Below are positions 12,382-23,884 of a stretch of 64,000 nucleotides of DNA, piece after piece. Source of the stretch: Cavia porcellus (taxonomy: Eukaryota > Chordata > Mammalia > Rodentia > Caviidae). Within the stretch, counting starts at the first letter, position 1. Each line of letters starts with the position of its first letter. A model generated the notes under the pieces. The model worked only from the letters and a program-made list of their open reading frames with translations. It searched no databases and had not been told where the DNA came from. The translations under genes and the position numbers were made by a program. Location of the stretch: the NCBI RefSeq assembly GCF_034190915.1, contig NW_026947500.1, forward strand, positions 17,606,501 through 17,670,500, read 5' to 3'.

Positions 12382-12479
12382 CTTAAAGCAATGGAAAGCC
12401 ACTAAGTTCTCAATAAAATGATGGCATGATCAGAGCTACCTTCTTAAAGTCAAGTATGAATTTATCTGTTTATTTTTGT

Positions 12480-12650
12480 GGTAGCAGAGATTGAACCTAG
12501 ACCACCTTTCCACTGAGATATACTCCTAGCCCATTTTATTTTATTTTTGAGAGACAGTCTCACTAAGACAAAGCTTGGACTTGTGATTCTCCTGCTTCAG
12601 CCTTCTTCATGCTGGAATTAGAGGTGTATGCCACAACACGCAACAACTAT
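12480..12650 (-). repeat. partial ID and B1-like SINE, minus strand
   Basis: A diverged reverse-complement ID (12,480-12,535) is followed by a reverse-complement B1-like segment with 'ttttgagagacagtctcac' and 'ctcctgcttcagccttc'. Confidence 0.55.
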
Positions 12651-13889
12651 CTTATTGTTTAACACTTATAAAATTATGAATGTGTTTACCTTATCCAAAA
12701 CCTCACTAAAGCTAGCTATACCTACATAAATACAAAACAATATATGCACAAAGTCACTCACTGCAGCAATTTTCTGTATCAGCAACACAACACAAACATT
12801 CGCCATTAGTGCTGCAGGAGTAAATGAAGGTAGAGCTTCTATGAGGAGAGCTCCAGAATGCAGTCACCCCTTGGACTCACAGGAAACTGGTTTCAGGACA
12901 TACACACCCCACTCCACATGTACCAGAATTGTCAAGGTGCTCTAGTCCCTTAAATACAATGGAGCAGTCACTTCCACATAACACAGGCCGGTGATGGGGA
13001 ATATCTTTATACTGAGCTCCAACTGCAACCCATCCCACTTATCTATTGCAAAATGCCAACACCACACCTAAAAACTGAATAGTGAGGTTTTAGGTTAGAA
13101 ACAACTCACACATTAACACCTTCTGCCTTAAAACCATGGCTGGAGGGACTTGGCTCACAGGCCAGCGGGGAGTTCTGAGTGTCCGTTGCAGCACATGTGC
13201 CACACATTCACTATCACTGATCAAGGCAAATCCTGCTGAAGACTTCAGAACTCCTCTACATTACCTATAATACCTAGAAGCCTACACTCATGTGGGAAAA
13301 GAGACAATCAGCCAGGGACTAGGGCCATTCTCTAGGTGTTTACAATTTTTAACTGCAATTTAAAATAGAATGGTTGTCTTTAGGGTGCAGGTAGGTGACA
13401 GAAATTCCACCAGTTAATTAATGACATACCATTTAGTAAGTGTACATGCAGACTTGGGATCACTACACTACAAATAATCCTACTTTGTAATTTTTTGAAA
13501 CTTGTTTTCCATTCCCAACAGTGCACAATTTCTTTCCCACATACCCTCACCAATACCAGTTCACTGCTATTTTTCCTTCGCCATTCTCCTCACCCTACCA
13601 GAGGACTAAAAACTTCTGGTAACCCACAGGTTTTTGTTTTTGTTTTGACATATTCAAAATAAATTAGAAACCAAGGATGTAGTTTGATTCCTGGTACCAC
13701 CAAAACAATAACAATGATCTTCTCCCTCCTGAGAGGCTCCTATGAGACAGAACATACCCTCACTAGCAGTGCCTCCAACCTACCTCTGAAACACAACTCC
13801 AATCCCAACTTTACTCCCCTGATTTTCTCCCAGCCCAAAGAACACACACCAACCTCATTCATGTGAAATGTGGAGTTTAAAATCCCTAC
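12651..13889. other. no gene or clear repeat recognised
   Basis: AT-rich, with no CpG cluster and no long frame with domain support. Confidence 0.4.
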
Positions 13890-13990
13890 CCCCTCCGCAT
13901 GGTGGTGCACACCTGAAATCTCAGGACTTGGGAGGCTGAGACAAGTTCAAGGCCAGCCTGGGCTATATGACAAGACCCTGCTCCAAAACA
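13890..13990 (+). repeat. B1/Alu-like SINE, short
   Basis: It contains 'gcatggtggtgcacacctg', 'gggaggctgagacaagttca' and 'ggccagcctgggct', and ends 'aagaccctgctcc'. Confidence 0.7.
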
Positions 13991-14103
13991 AAAACAAAGA
14001 TAAATAAGTATGTATGTATCCGGCCCCAACGTCATGCCTAGACACAGCTGGCAATGAAAACCGGAGGTGGAACAGGGGTAATATCATCATCAAAACTGAC
14101 TGG

Positions 14104-14264
14104 GAGCTGGGCGCGGTGGCTCACGTCTGTAATCCCAGCACTCGGGAGGCTGAGGCAGGAGGATCATTGCAAGTTCGAGACCAGCCTGAGCTACAAAGTG
14201 AGCTCAAGGCCAGCCTGAACTGCACAGTGAGACCCTGTCTCAAAAAGAACAACAACAACAAAAA
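14104..14264 (+). repeat. B1/Alu-like SINE, well preserved
   Basis: Among the least diverged copies: 'gagctgggcgcggtggctca' start, 'actcgggaggctgaggcagg', 'caagttcgagaccagcctga', and 'gaccctgtctcaaaaag' with an A/C tail. Confidence 0.9.
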
Positions 14265-14689
14265 ACTGACTGGGCACTTCCATCCGCCAGGAGCACCTGT
14301 CATCACTGCACAGCACTGCGGCCTAACCTGGTACAGCAGGTCTTCTCACACGGTGAAACCAATAAACACTCCAGGCAGGAATAAAGGGAATGGTGGTACT
14401 GTCCTTCAGCTGCAATCCAAATCCTGGATGGTCTGCGGGCCTTGTGCACCCTCAAGCTCAGCTCCTGCACCAGCTTCACCCAGACTTCTTTCCTTTGCTC
14501 CTCTGCTCCTCCTAACGGTGGCTAGTCTAGTGCTAATTCCTCTTCCCAGATACTCTACATACGTTCCTTTATTGTATGCAGTACTTCCCTGTTGCTCTGT
14601 AAAAACATAATTCTATTAAGTTACAAAACCTGTTCTAAAAGGACTAATAGCAATTCTAAGGTGGTAAAGCAGCCATCAAGTAAAATTTA

Positions 14690-14955
14690 ACTAAAGCTGG
14701 TATGCAGGCAGGCCTGTAATCCCAGGTGCCTAGGAGACTAAGGCAGGAGGAAAGAAAGTTCAAGGCCACTCTGGGCAACTTACATGCATCAAAAAGGTGG
14801 GTAGAAAGGACCAGGCATGGAAGCACACACCTATAATCCCAGCACATGCGAGGCTGAGACAAGAGGATCGCACCCACACTGAGGCCAGCGTGAGCTACAC
14901 AGTGAATACAAGGCTAGCCTAAACTGCATAGTGAGGCCTGTCTCAAAAACCCAAA
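14690..14955 (+). repeat. two B1/Alu-like SINEs
   Basis: A short diverged copy (14,690-14,790) precedes a longer one (14,812-14,955) with 'gcgaggctgagacaagagga'. A partial ID follows at about 14,965-15,010. Confidence 0.7.
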
Positions 14956-15254
14956 GTGGGGGAGGTGACTTGGGTTTAGCTCAGTGCTAAGGCATTTGCC
15001 TAGCAAAACAAACTTAAAATGAACTCAACAGTGAAACACAACCAAACAAGCCATTTATTTCAATGTGGAGAAAAAACACCTATTAGTAACTGCAGCAAAG
15101 TTAAAAAGAGGAAAGAGGAAGGAAACCCCCATTTACAGGAACAGCTGTGGTACTTCAGGAACTATACTATGAACCCTAAATCCCTTTCATTTTATTGTGG
15201 TGATTGGCTTGTACTTTGCAGCTAAGGAATCAAAGGTTTAAAAGGTTACTTTGC

Positions 15255-15440
15255 CAGGCTACTTTGCATACCGTGTCATACTTGTAATCCCCAGCACTCT
15301 AGGAGACTGAGGCAGAAGGATCTCAAGCTTGAACCCAGCTTGGGCAACTCAGCAATTCAGCAACTTGCAAGACTCAGTCTAAAAATAAAAAAGGCTGAGA
15401 TACAGCTCAGTTAGAAGCCCCTGGGTTCAATCCCAGTGGG
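15255..15440 (+). repeat. B1-like SINE followed by partial ID
   Basis: It has a 'gtaatccccagcactctagg' core and 'ctgaggcagaaggatctcaa', then ID-like text with 'cctgggttcaatccca'. Confidence 0.6.
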
Positions 15441-16166
15441 GGTGGGGGAGGAGGATGATGAATTACCCGCTATGGCTTTCAACCAGTATAGACTGAAGCT
15501 TGATGTCAACCCAGAAGGTCCTGACTTCAACAACCATGCCAATTCCAGAGCACCCACATTCTTTTCATAATACCATGTGTTCCAAACGGTGAAATAATCG
15601 GACAAAATACCTGATTCTCTTCTTGTGATTGCTTATTCAAGAAGAAAAACACATTTTATTAAACATCTAAATCTAGGTTATTTAATTTAAATGCGCCTCA
15701 GCAATTTAAGATTCTATTAGGTATACCAAAGCAAATACCGAGAGACACTGTCAACCCCTAAATATACATAGTTACCTCTTCAAAAACAAAAATATTAATG
15801 CATTTCTAACATACTAGAGAAAACATGCTGGCAAGAGTGTAGCTAGTGAAGCTGTAACTGCTGTGCAGTCAGGCACGTCCCAGGAAAATGAAAACAACTA
15901 ACTGTTTGATTTCTTTCTGTTAAGACTAGCCCAGTAACTCTCTAATCAACACAAGCCCCAAACCTGCTAAGACCCACAAGATGTAGCACACCCATGACCT
16001 TCCCGTCCACCAGTAAGCAAGAGGGCACAGCTACCCAAAATGAAATGGAAGGACTGAATACTTGCAAAAGCCTACTGCTTCGTTTTTCTCACTCCTTCCT
16101 ACCGAGATGCAGGACAGCGCTCAGGGCTTTTGTACCCAGCTTCACGGGCAGACCCCCCTAACCCCT
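15441..16166. other. no gene recognised
   Basis: Low-CpG sequence. The minus-strand frame at 15,411-15,605 is open but short and begins inside the SINE. No domain was seen. Confidence 0.4.
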
Positions 16167-16833
16167 TTAAATTTTGAGACAGGTTCTCACTAAATTGTTA
16201 AGACTGAGCTCAATCTGCAATCGTACCTCAGCCTTGCAGAGTTCTGGGAATACAGGAATCCTGCCACCATACCCAGCTAAAAGGCCACTTTTTCCAGTAG
16301 ATGCCTGTATTTGGCCCTAAGAGAGGAGCCAAAATGGAATCATTTATAATGATGTTAACCAAAACTAAGTTATCTGACTTTCTGAGAAATCAAGAGAACC
16401 AAATTTCCTCAACAGGCCAGTTTCAATTCTAATGAAAATGAGGTTCCTCCTGCTTGATTTCTTACAGAAAAGTAACCTGCAGTCATCTATTGTTAACCAG
16501 TTATTTTTCTATTATCTCCTGGTCACAGCCTTGTAAGGAAAATATCTTGAAAGGGCCAACCCCTCCAGTATTCCCAGAACTCTGGAAGGCTTGAGGCAGG
16601 ATTGCAGATTGAGCTCAGCCTTAACAATTTAGTGATGGCCTGTCTTCGTTCTTGGTTTCTACTTTCTCCGGCCTTTACTATCTGTAAAACCAACCTCCAA
16701 CCCCAATGCAGTATACCTGAAATTCCAGCTATTAGGGAGCCTAAGGCTCTCAGGACAGTCACTTGAGCCCAAGGCAGCAGTGGAGATCAGTCGAAGCAAA
16801 ACAGCAAGATCTCGACTCAAAAAATAAAACTTT

Positions 16834-16930
16834 GGGGCTGGGGATTTAGCTCAGCGGCATAAGCTCCTGCCTTGCAAGCAGGCAATCGTGAGTTCGATCC
16901 CTGATACCGATAAAAATGGGAAAAAATAAA
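16834..16930 (+). repeat. ID-like SINE, well preserved
   Basis: 'ggggctggggatttagctca', 'gccttgcaagcaggcaatcg', 'gagttcgatccctgatacc', then an A-rich tail. It is close to the window's consensus. Confidence 0.9.
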
Positions 16931-17399
16931 AAAACACTTTAAACTTAAAATAAAACCAACCTCTTCTGCTCATATTCCACTTTTATAGAATAAACTGTTG
17001 CACGTTTCTGGGATCACGAAGTGAATGAATTGTAATTCAGTAGTTTGATAACGCAAATAACCCAAACTTCCCAAGGATTTTCCAGGGACTACTGCAATTT
17101 ACAGTGTTCAAATACTGCACCAAAAGCAAGAGAAAAAGGTTCTGCAGTGGAATGTGGAAAACACTACTGCAACATTCTTCAGCGTTTCCGGTACAGTAAT
17201 GCAGATTTGACACGAAGAGTAGGAAACGAAACAGCACTGTGGCCCAAACTTCTGTGATCAAGGAACCCTGGGGCATCTCTGAGAATTGGAGACATACCTT
17301 CAGCAACACTGACACCAAAACTCAGTTACTGATATCCTATCCTACTCTGTTGCTCTGTTCTGCATCAGTAATTAAAAACACTATGAAAAATAAGACAAA

Positions 17400-17540
17400 C
17401 AGCTGGGGATAGGGGGACACCTGGAATCCCAGCACTCTGGGAGCTTGAGGTAGGAGGGTGGCAAACTCCAACCCAGCTCAGGCAATTTATGAAGACCCTG
17501 TTTCAGTGTGAAGGCCCTGGGTTCAATTCCTTGTATCACC

Positions 17541-17570
<30 letters not shown>
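17400..17570 (+). repeat. B1-like plus ID-like SINE ending in an A tail
   Basis: A diverged B1-like first part ('cccagcactctgggagcttg') is followed by 'gggttcaattccttgtatca' and a run of about 30 A. Confidence 0.65.
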
Positions 17571-17572
<2 letters not shown>

Positions 17573-17574
17573 TA

Positions 17575-17890
17575 GATTCAGCCCTTAGGGTCTGCTTACT
17601 GTTCCATATCCGAGGATTCAACCAACCCAACGGAAAATATTTGGGGAAAAAAAGTCTGTACTAAATATGTGAACTTTTCCTTATAATCATTCCCCAAATA
17701 CAGTTGATGATAAAATCAATATTTACATGGTAATAAACACTACAGTAACAATTAAAAGTACACTGAAAGATGTGCAACGTGTGAAAGTTGTATGTAAATA
17801 CCACACTATTTGGTATAATTGATAAGCAGTAGCAAAAATTTTGGTAGCCAAGATCTACAACCAAAATCCTTTGGACTAAGGATCAAGTCT
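17575..17890 (+). mobile_element. Tigger/MER2-group DNA transposon fragment
   Basis: The sequence follows the MER2/Tigger end pattern: 'ccatatccgaggattcaacc', 'ggaaaatatttggggaaaaa', 'gatgtgcaacgtgtg', 'tatgtaaataccacac' and 'ggtataattgataagcagta'. It is an ancient non-coding relic. Confidence 0.6.
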
Positions 17891-17941
17891 ACTAGAGTAA
17901 CTCTGGAAATCAACGAAAAACTTTTTAAAAATCTGAAATTA

Positions 17942-18085
17942 AACTGGATGTGGTGGCACACACCTGTAATCTCAGCCAGCATTTAGCAATTGAAGCAGCA
18001 TTGGGAGTTGGTGGCCAGCCAGGGATCTGTAGGGCCTTCAAGGCCAGTCTAATCTGAGACCTTGTAATGACAAAAAAAAAAAAAC
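17942..18085 (+). repeat. B1/Alu-like SINE, diverged
   Basis: 'ctggatgtggtggcacacac' start, a disrupted middle, and 'aatctgagaccttgtaatga' then an A/C-rich tail. Confidence 0.65.
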
Positions 18086-19160
18086 CAAAACAAAACAAAA
18101 CAAAACCCAACAATACTATTTTCTCGTAAGAAACCAATACCTACCACCCATAATTTTGACATGAAGGTATTGTGCAATATTAATATACAATTATCAAATC
18201 TGATAATGAATGTCCTGTAAATTACTAGCCATCACGATGGGGGTTTGGTTTTTGTCCACTAAGGTTAAAGGAGAGGATGGAATGCACTTCATTATTTCAT
18301 TCTATAATTTCATCTCTTCACTGTTCACAAGGGTGCCCAGTATGCCCAAGTACATAAACCACTAGATTTAGATTTAATTTTTACAGCCTAACAAAAGCTA
18401 TGCAGAAAGCAATTATTGTACTCTGCATCAGTCCTTTCAGATTGCAGAGTTCCTTCCAGAAAATTCGAAGAGATGAAAGTTATTGACATATTCTCCTTTC
18501 AGTGGGGGACATCATCTTTGGCACAAATCACAATGCACAGTGAAATGCTTTCAAACAGCTGAACGTACCTGTACCGCTTTGTGATGTACACCATAAACAA
18601 CCAAACCTTCTGACCGTGACTAACAACACTTAAAAACGTACGGACTACCCGAATGTAACCCACACATTTTTTTAAAAACCAAATCGATGTACCAACGATT
18701 GCGTACGCAAACTTTGAGATGCGCACGGAACGACGTCGACGACTACATCCATAGTTCCAAACGCAGCCCACAAGGCTGCCGAAAACGCAGCACCACCCTT
18801 GCAGGAAGCCGGGGACCGCGACCCGCGCGCTGCGCAGTCCCGACCCCGCACACCCAGCGGGCGCGTTCCTGCGCGCACACCCAAGGTCACGCAGGATGGG
18901 GTACCGCGCCTCGCGGCAGGATACAGGGACTTGGGGCGCCCCCGAGCCCGCAACCCTCGCGAGGCGCCACAGTGGTGGGGCCGCAACCCCAAGCCTCGAG
19001 GGGCGGCCAGGCCCGCGCGCGTCCCCGGGGTGACCTGCCCGTGGGGGTCTCGCCACGCCCCTCCCCCATGGCCCGAGTTATGCAACCCGCCCCCGCCCCC
19101 GCCCCGCACCGAACAAAGCGCGCGCGAAGGGGCCGCGGGCCGGGGACCGGTTGGGGGCGG

Positions 19161-19173
19161 CCGCCATGTTGGC
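19161..19173. promoter_or_regulatory. YY1-type site
   Basis: CCGCCATGTTGGC matches the known YY1 core (CCGCCATnTTG). Such sites sit just downstream of start sites in many housekeeping promoters. On the minus strand the same bases give a short frame starting 'MAAAPNRSP', which may be chance. Confidence 0.65.
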
Positions 19174-19309
19174 GGGGGCGCCAGGGCCCGGGTGGGGGCG
19201 ACGAACAAAGGAGCGCGCGCCCGCCCCAGGCCCGGCCCGCCGCGCCCGGCCGGTAGGGGGCGCTGAGGGGCGCCGCCCGCGGACAATGCACCCAGGGCCC
19301 ACGGGCCGC

Positions 19310-19660
19310 GCTCACCTGAGTCCCCGACCGCAGCTGGACCGGCCGCTCGCGCCCTTCACGGCCCACACCCGCCACGTATGCCTCACCTTCTGGCCACCGA
19401 GGCCGCCGTGCTGAGGCCCCGTGGGTCCGCCGTGGCTCGCTCACGCTCGCGCCGGCCCAGCCGAGCCAGACGGCGCCTCCCCGCCCCCGCTCCTTGCCGC
19501 GGCCACCGCCCGCCCCCCGTCCGCCACGGCGCACGCGCACTGCGGCCGCCGAAATGCGACGGCCGCGCCGCCCCGGCGCCCGGCGCCGACGGCCGCACTA
19601 CGCAGGCGCGGGGGTGGGGCGGGGCCGACGCGGGGGCGGGGCCTGGCGCCGCTCACCTGG
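19310..19660 (-). other. candidate minus-strand first exon(s)
   Basis: On the minus strand three good 5' splice sites occur within 350 bp: CCAG|GTGAGC (intron from 19,656), AGAAG|GTGAGG (from 19,386) and CTCAG|GTGAGC (from 19,315). This fits alternative non-coding first exons of a gene running left. A further CAG|GTACGT donor-like site is at about 18,565-18,571. No acceptor or coding exon was recognised downstream. Confidence 0.4.
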
Positions 19661-19689
19661 AGGGCGGGGCGCAGGTCCCAGGCTGCCAG

Positions 19690-19895
19690 GTGGGTGCCGG
19701 GAAGCGGCGGCTGTTGGTGCGCAGCTGCTGTGGTGCAGGAAGCTCGGCGAGCCCGAAAAGATTTCGTTTTCGTGCTGCAGGAGGGTTTTGGGGAAGTAGA
19801 CCATTCTCCTGGACGTCAGCAGCCGTGGGCTTGAGGCGTCAGACCTCGAAGATGGATGAAGTTGCATCACATGGCGTGGCTGGTGCGCAGGACAG
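19690..19895 (+). other. candidate plus-strand first exon
   Basis: GC-rich text ends in GACAG|GTGAGC (donor at 19,895/19,896). Two overlapping ATGs lie just before the donor (19,852 and 19,856). Either could begin a short coding part, or the exon may be untranslated. The downstream exon was not found with confidence. Confidence 0.4.
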
Positions 19896-20099
19896 GTGAG
19901 CTCCGAGCGACGCAGACCCAGCAGCCTGGCTCCGTCCTCCGGATTGGATTCGCTCTCGCGGCTCCCTAGACGGGGCTTTCCTCCACCACCGCACTGCGGA
20001 GAGGCCGGCAGGCGCCACTCCTCGCCCACAGCTGCCTCCTTGCAGAAAGCCGGGCGCGCAGCCTGGCTGAGAGCCCAGAGCGTCACATACCCGCACCTG

Positions 20100-20560
20100 G
20101 CGTGGCTTCTGCAAGACCAGAAGCCTGCTGTGTCTACTCGCCTCGCAGAGGACCTCACCCAGCTCTCACAAGGTTTGGAGCCAGACATTCCCACGATCGC
20201 AAGAAAATTGATTGAACTTTGGTTTCACTTACGATGCATATTTTGAGTCTTTTTTTCTTGCTTGCCGAAGGAAGGGGGAGAGAATGCAGCTTGAAGCTCT
20301 CCTCTCCACTCCCCTCCTCTAGTCCAATATCCTGGAGCTGATCAAAGAGTTGGTTCCTAGAGTGCAACAGCACCACCGTCTCCCAAAGCGTCTCAGGTCA
20401 AATTACAGGACCTATTACTGGAAAGCACTTCGTAAGCTCCACACTGCTGCACAGTTGTCAGTTAGCAATGCTCTTTGGGTTTTACTGGGACCTTTTTACC
20501 CAAGTAAGATTGATACATGTCCTCTCAAATAAATTAAAGTACTCGTCTCGGATGACATAT
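20100..20560 (+). other. non-repetitive segment with polyadenylation signal
   Basis: Directly 3' of the CpG island is non-SINE sequence with a plus-strand AATAAA at 20,528-20,533. It could be the body of a short plus-strand transcript. Open frames at 19,896-20,246 and 20,350-20,532 have no domain I recognise, so no product is assigned. Confidence 0.3.
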
Positions 20561-20994
20561 TTGGCAGGCAGAACAGGTTCACAGGCCAAGTAGAGGGCTA
20601 ATTTCATTACAGAGATACCAGTGCAAGAGCATTGAGTCGGGATTAGCTTTCGTTTGCGTGTTTAATGTGTAACAGCAGAGAGTGTCAGGAGTGAGGAGGG
20701 ATTGTGGTGCCACTGAGGCAGCTCTTGGAACACTGCCATGTCATTGGTGAGACCCCCGAGTTTCACCACATTAGCACTATCGAATCTGGGAGCTGGACAC
20801 TTTTTTTCGAGGTTTGTCCTGTGCATTTTAGGTTGTTTGGAGTATCCCTGGCCTCTACCCAGTAGATGGCATTAGCAAACAGCCTCCCACAAGGCTGATA
20901 AGGAAATCTGTCTCAAAGGCAAACATGTTCTTTCTCCTTCCAACCCGAGATTTAAATTTTGCCTCTAGGGATGGTCACAGCAAATACGAAGGCT

Positions 20995-21230
20995 ACGTTA
21001 GGCGTGGTAGTGGGGGAGGCAGAGGCAGGAAGATCACCTGGAGTTTGAAACCAACTGGGGCTACACGGTGTAAGGCCAGCCAGAGTGATACCCTGCCTCA
21101 AAAAATGAACAAAAAGGGGCTGGGAATTTAGCTCAGTAACGTAAGCACCTGCCTTACAAGCAGGCAGTCATGAGTTCCATCCCAGGTACTGATAAAAAGG
21201 AAAAAGACAAAAAAAAAAAAAAAAAAAGAA
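20995..21230 (+). repeat. B1-like SINE followed by ID SINE
   Basis: A B1-like copy (20,995-21,112) is followed by an ID copy (21,117-21,230) with 'gcctgccttacaagcag'-type text and an A tail. Confidence 0.8.
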
Positions 21231-21239
21231 CACACAGGG

Positions 21240-21345
21240 TAAGCTGGGTGTGGTGAATTATACCAGTGATCCTAGCAATCTGTGAAGCAGAGGCAGGAGG
21301 ATGGCAAGGGCTAGTACAGTCCAGTCTGAGCATGTTTCTAAAGTA
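21240..21345 (+). repeat. B1-like SINE, diverged
   Basis: 'aagctgggtgtggtgaatta' and 'gaagcagaggcaggaggatg' mark a diverged copy. Confidence 0.6.
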
Positions 21346-21433
21346 TCCTGGCTTAAACTAAGAAATAGATCTGGGAATGTAGCCCAGTGAGCAGGCCCTG
21401 GGTCCAAGCACCAGTGGAGTTTTATGGGTATGT

Positions 21434-21533
21434 GCCAGCAGGTATCTTTTTTTTTTTTTTTTTTTGGTCTTTTTCCTTTTAATGGGTACCAGGGATCGAA
21501 CTCACGACTGCCCCACCAGCAGGTATCTTGAAT
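21434..21533 (-). mobile_element. 5'-truncated ID SINE with target-site duplication
   Basis: The minus-strand ID copy keeps only its 3' half: 'agggatcgaactcacgactg' plus a long T run. It is flanked by a 13-base direct repeat 'ccagcaggtatct' on both sides. The clean duplication and long tail suggest a fairly recent L1-driven insertion. Confidence 0.8.
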
Positions 21534-21838
21534 GAATCTAATCAACAGGAGGGAGAACATTCAGACCAGTCCACAGTGAGAGAGATTCTAGAGAACAGCT
21601 GCAGTGGACTTTTAAAAAAACTTACTATCAGGGAAAAAACAAAAAGCCAGGGAATCCATCCAGGAAAAGGATATCCTATTCAAGTCCCATCAGCTGACCC
21701 CTTGACCCAGCACTAGTTTAAAGTAGGAAGCTACATTTGAAGGAAGGAGAACTTCGTGTGCGAACTTCATACACATTGAAGAATAATACTGAATCATCAA
21801 AATATTTAGCTTTCCTATGACTCACAAGAATGTCCCTT

Positions 21839-22042
21839 GGGCTGGGGATTTAGCTCGGTTGCGTAAGCACCTGCTTTGCAAGCAGGTGGTCGTGAGTTCG
21901 ATCCCTAGTACTGATAAAAGTTTAAAAAAAAAAAAAAGAATTGGGGCGGGGATTTAGCTCAGCAGCATAAGCGCCTGCTTTCCAAGCAGGCAGTCGTGAG
22001 TTCCATCCCTGGTACCGATAAAAACGAAAAAGACCAAAAAGA
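21839..22042 (+). repeat. two tandem ID SINEs
   Basis: Two well-preserved ID copies in the same orientation (21,839-21,935 and 21,943-22,042), about 10 bp apart, each with both internal promoter boxes. Confidence 0.9.
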
Positions 22043-22131
22043 ATGTCCTTATTCTTAAGGGATACTTACTGAATCATTTAAAGTCAAAAGTCCTGGTGAC
22101 TGCTATCAAATGGCTCAAAAATTGGTATATT

Positions 22132-22250
22132 GTCAGGGAAGACAAGGACACACCTGTAATCCTGCACTTGGGAGGCTGATACAGGAGGATCACTTCAAAC
22201 TCGAGGCCGGCCTACACTATGTAGCAAGACCCTGTCTCAGAAAACAAAAG
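22132..22250 (+). repeat. B1/Alu-like SINE
   Basis: 'cacttgggaggctgatacag', 'aaactcgaggccggcctaca' and 'gaccctgtctcagaaaac'. Confidence 0.75.
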
Positions 22251-22726
22251 AAATAAATACGTTTATCTTCAGATTTACTTTCAGAACTGATAGCTTTCAA
22301 GTGTCAATAAAGTGAATATAGCTAATTGTTAGCAATTGATGAATCTGGCTGATTGGCCTGTCACTATTCAGTCTTTTCCAGCTCTTCTGGAGAACTTAAA
22401 TTTCTCAAAATAAAAGGAAGTTGGGAAATTAGAATGACTTTTTTCTCTGTCCAGGGGATTGAACGTAGGGTATTTTTACTGAGCTACAATCCCAGCCCTT
22501 TTTTTAGTTTTGAGACCAAGTCTTACTGAGTTGCCCAAGGGCTGGGCTCAAATTTGCCAACCTCTTTCCTCACCTCTTGCAGTGGTAGGATTGCCGGTGG
22601 GCACCACATATAGGAGATGACCCAGGTGGCTCCTCTTGAATGCTGAACAATTGTTTCAGTATTAAACTGAACCTTATCTCTGTGTACTGATATGTGGAGC
22701 TGGCTATGCTATTTTTCCCCCCCTTG

Positions 22727-22885
22727 AATTGGGGATATAGCTTAGTGATAATAAGCATTTGCCTGGCAAGCACGAAGTCATGAGTTCTAACCCCAGTACC
22801 AAAAAAAGGAATAAATATTATTGGAATCTTAGCTAGTTAATTGTAATCTATTACCTCCAGTGCAACCCATGACTAGAATAAAGAC
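22727..22885 (+). repeat. left arm of large inverted repeat (contains ID SINE)
   Basis: The left arm holds a diverged ID SINE (22,727-22,812) plus about 70 bp with 'attggaatcttagctagtta' and 'gactagaataaagacac'. It pairs with the right arm at about 23,370-23,503 in reverse complement. A third partial copy of the non-SINE part is at 60,740-60,830. Confidence 0.7.
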
Positions 22886-23369
22886 ACCTAGCAATGTAAG
22901 TAAAGCCAGCTGAGGCACTGATATGTAATCCTTGAAGCCATCATGTTTCCTGTAAACAGTTGAGCCCAGCAGGATGGCAGAGCCACATAGCTCCAGGACT
23001 ATCAACTGGTTCAAGCCACAAGATCAGAGGCTATGACTTTCCAGGGCACAAAAGTGTACATGTCAAAACCCAAAGCAACAGCCTCCTAAAGTTATTTAAA
23101 TGATTTAGGATTAAATCAAATTATACCAGTTGGTCTTTTTACATACTGTTTCCCTTGCGTATTGCCGAGGTGTTTGCTTTCCAGCTGGCCAGCTCAGCTC
23201 ACCTTGCTCACATAAGTCCCGCCAATCTTATCCTTAAGCCACTCTTTTCTTCACATGATAATAAATTTTGAGTGAAGCCTTAAATCAGGGCCTTTGTCCT
23301 GTGAATCCTCACCTAGACTGGGCTCAGGACCCTTTGGCTGCCCATAACTTTGAATATATCTTAGTGTCT

Positions 23370-23503
23370 TTATTCTAGCCATTGGTTACACTAGAGGTAA
23401 TAGATTAAAATTAACTAGCTAAGATTCCAATAATAATTTTTTTTGTACTGGGGTTAGAACTCATGACCTTGTGCTTGTATCATTAAACTATATTCCCAGC
23501 CCC
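23370..23503 (-). repeat. right arm of large inverted repeat (contains ID SINE)
   Basis: Reverse complement of the left arm, including 'taactagctaagattccaat' and a minus-strand ID with 'actggggttagaactcatga'. The SINE is included in the symmetry at the same point, so the arms were copied together and did not arise from two separate SINE insertions. Confidence 0.7.
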
Positions 23504-23764
23504 TCAAATAATGGGTTTTTTTGGAGAGGTAGCACCAAAGCAATAAAATTTTAATGGGATTACAAATATAAAATTTCTCAAGCTTTGAGGAGGATGAGAA
23601 AAGGGATTCCTGTATTTGGATTATAATATCACCATACTTAGAGTTATTTTTTCTACAGATTCTCAACCATACTTCTGAAGATCGAATCAGAGAGTCAGTG
23701 TGGTTTTTTTCCCATAGCCATCTGATTAAATACAATTAACACAATAAGCTCTATCTGCAGCTTT

Positions 23765-23882
23765 TTCTTTTTTTGTCTTGACATAACATCTTGCTAAGTT
23801 GCCCAGGTTGGCCTCAACTTGAAATCCTTCTGCCTCAGCCACCTGAGCAGATGGTATTATAGGTGTGCATCTCTGCCCAGCT
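23765..23882 (-). repeat. B1/Alu-like SINE, minus strand
   Basis: 'aagttgcccaggttggcctc', 'ctgcctcagccacctgagca' and 'ataggtgtgcatctctgccc'. Confidence 0.7.
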
Positions 23883-23884
23883 TT

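Larger units (their letters stand above)
18660..20060. promoter_or_regulatory. CpG island, probable bidirectional promoter
   Basis: About 1.4 kb of very high G+C with dense CpG against AT-rich flanks, as expected of an unmethylated mammalian promoter. It contains several GC boxes (for example 'ggggcggggcc' near 19,617-19,645), an NRF1-like 'gcgcacgcgcac' near 19,530 and a YY1-type element at 19,161. Splice-donor motifs face left (minus) at 19,310, 19,381 and 19,651 and right (plus) at 19,896, so transcripts probably leave in both directions. Long open frames here reflect high G+C and are not evidence of coding. I could not identify either gene. Confidence 0.85.

Noticed and set aside
18499..20194. 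Many long open frames on both strands
   Set aside because: They sit in the CpG island, where high G+C removes stop codons. Proteins are Ala/Arg/Pro/Gly-rich without domains.
22829..23014. Minus-strand frame with hydrophobic stretches resembling a tetraspanin start
   Set aside because: It runs into the inverted-repeat arm, is only 61 codons, and lacks the conserved polar residues. Likely chance.
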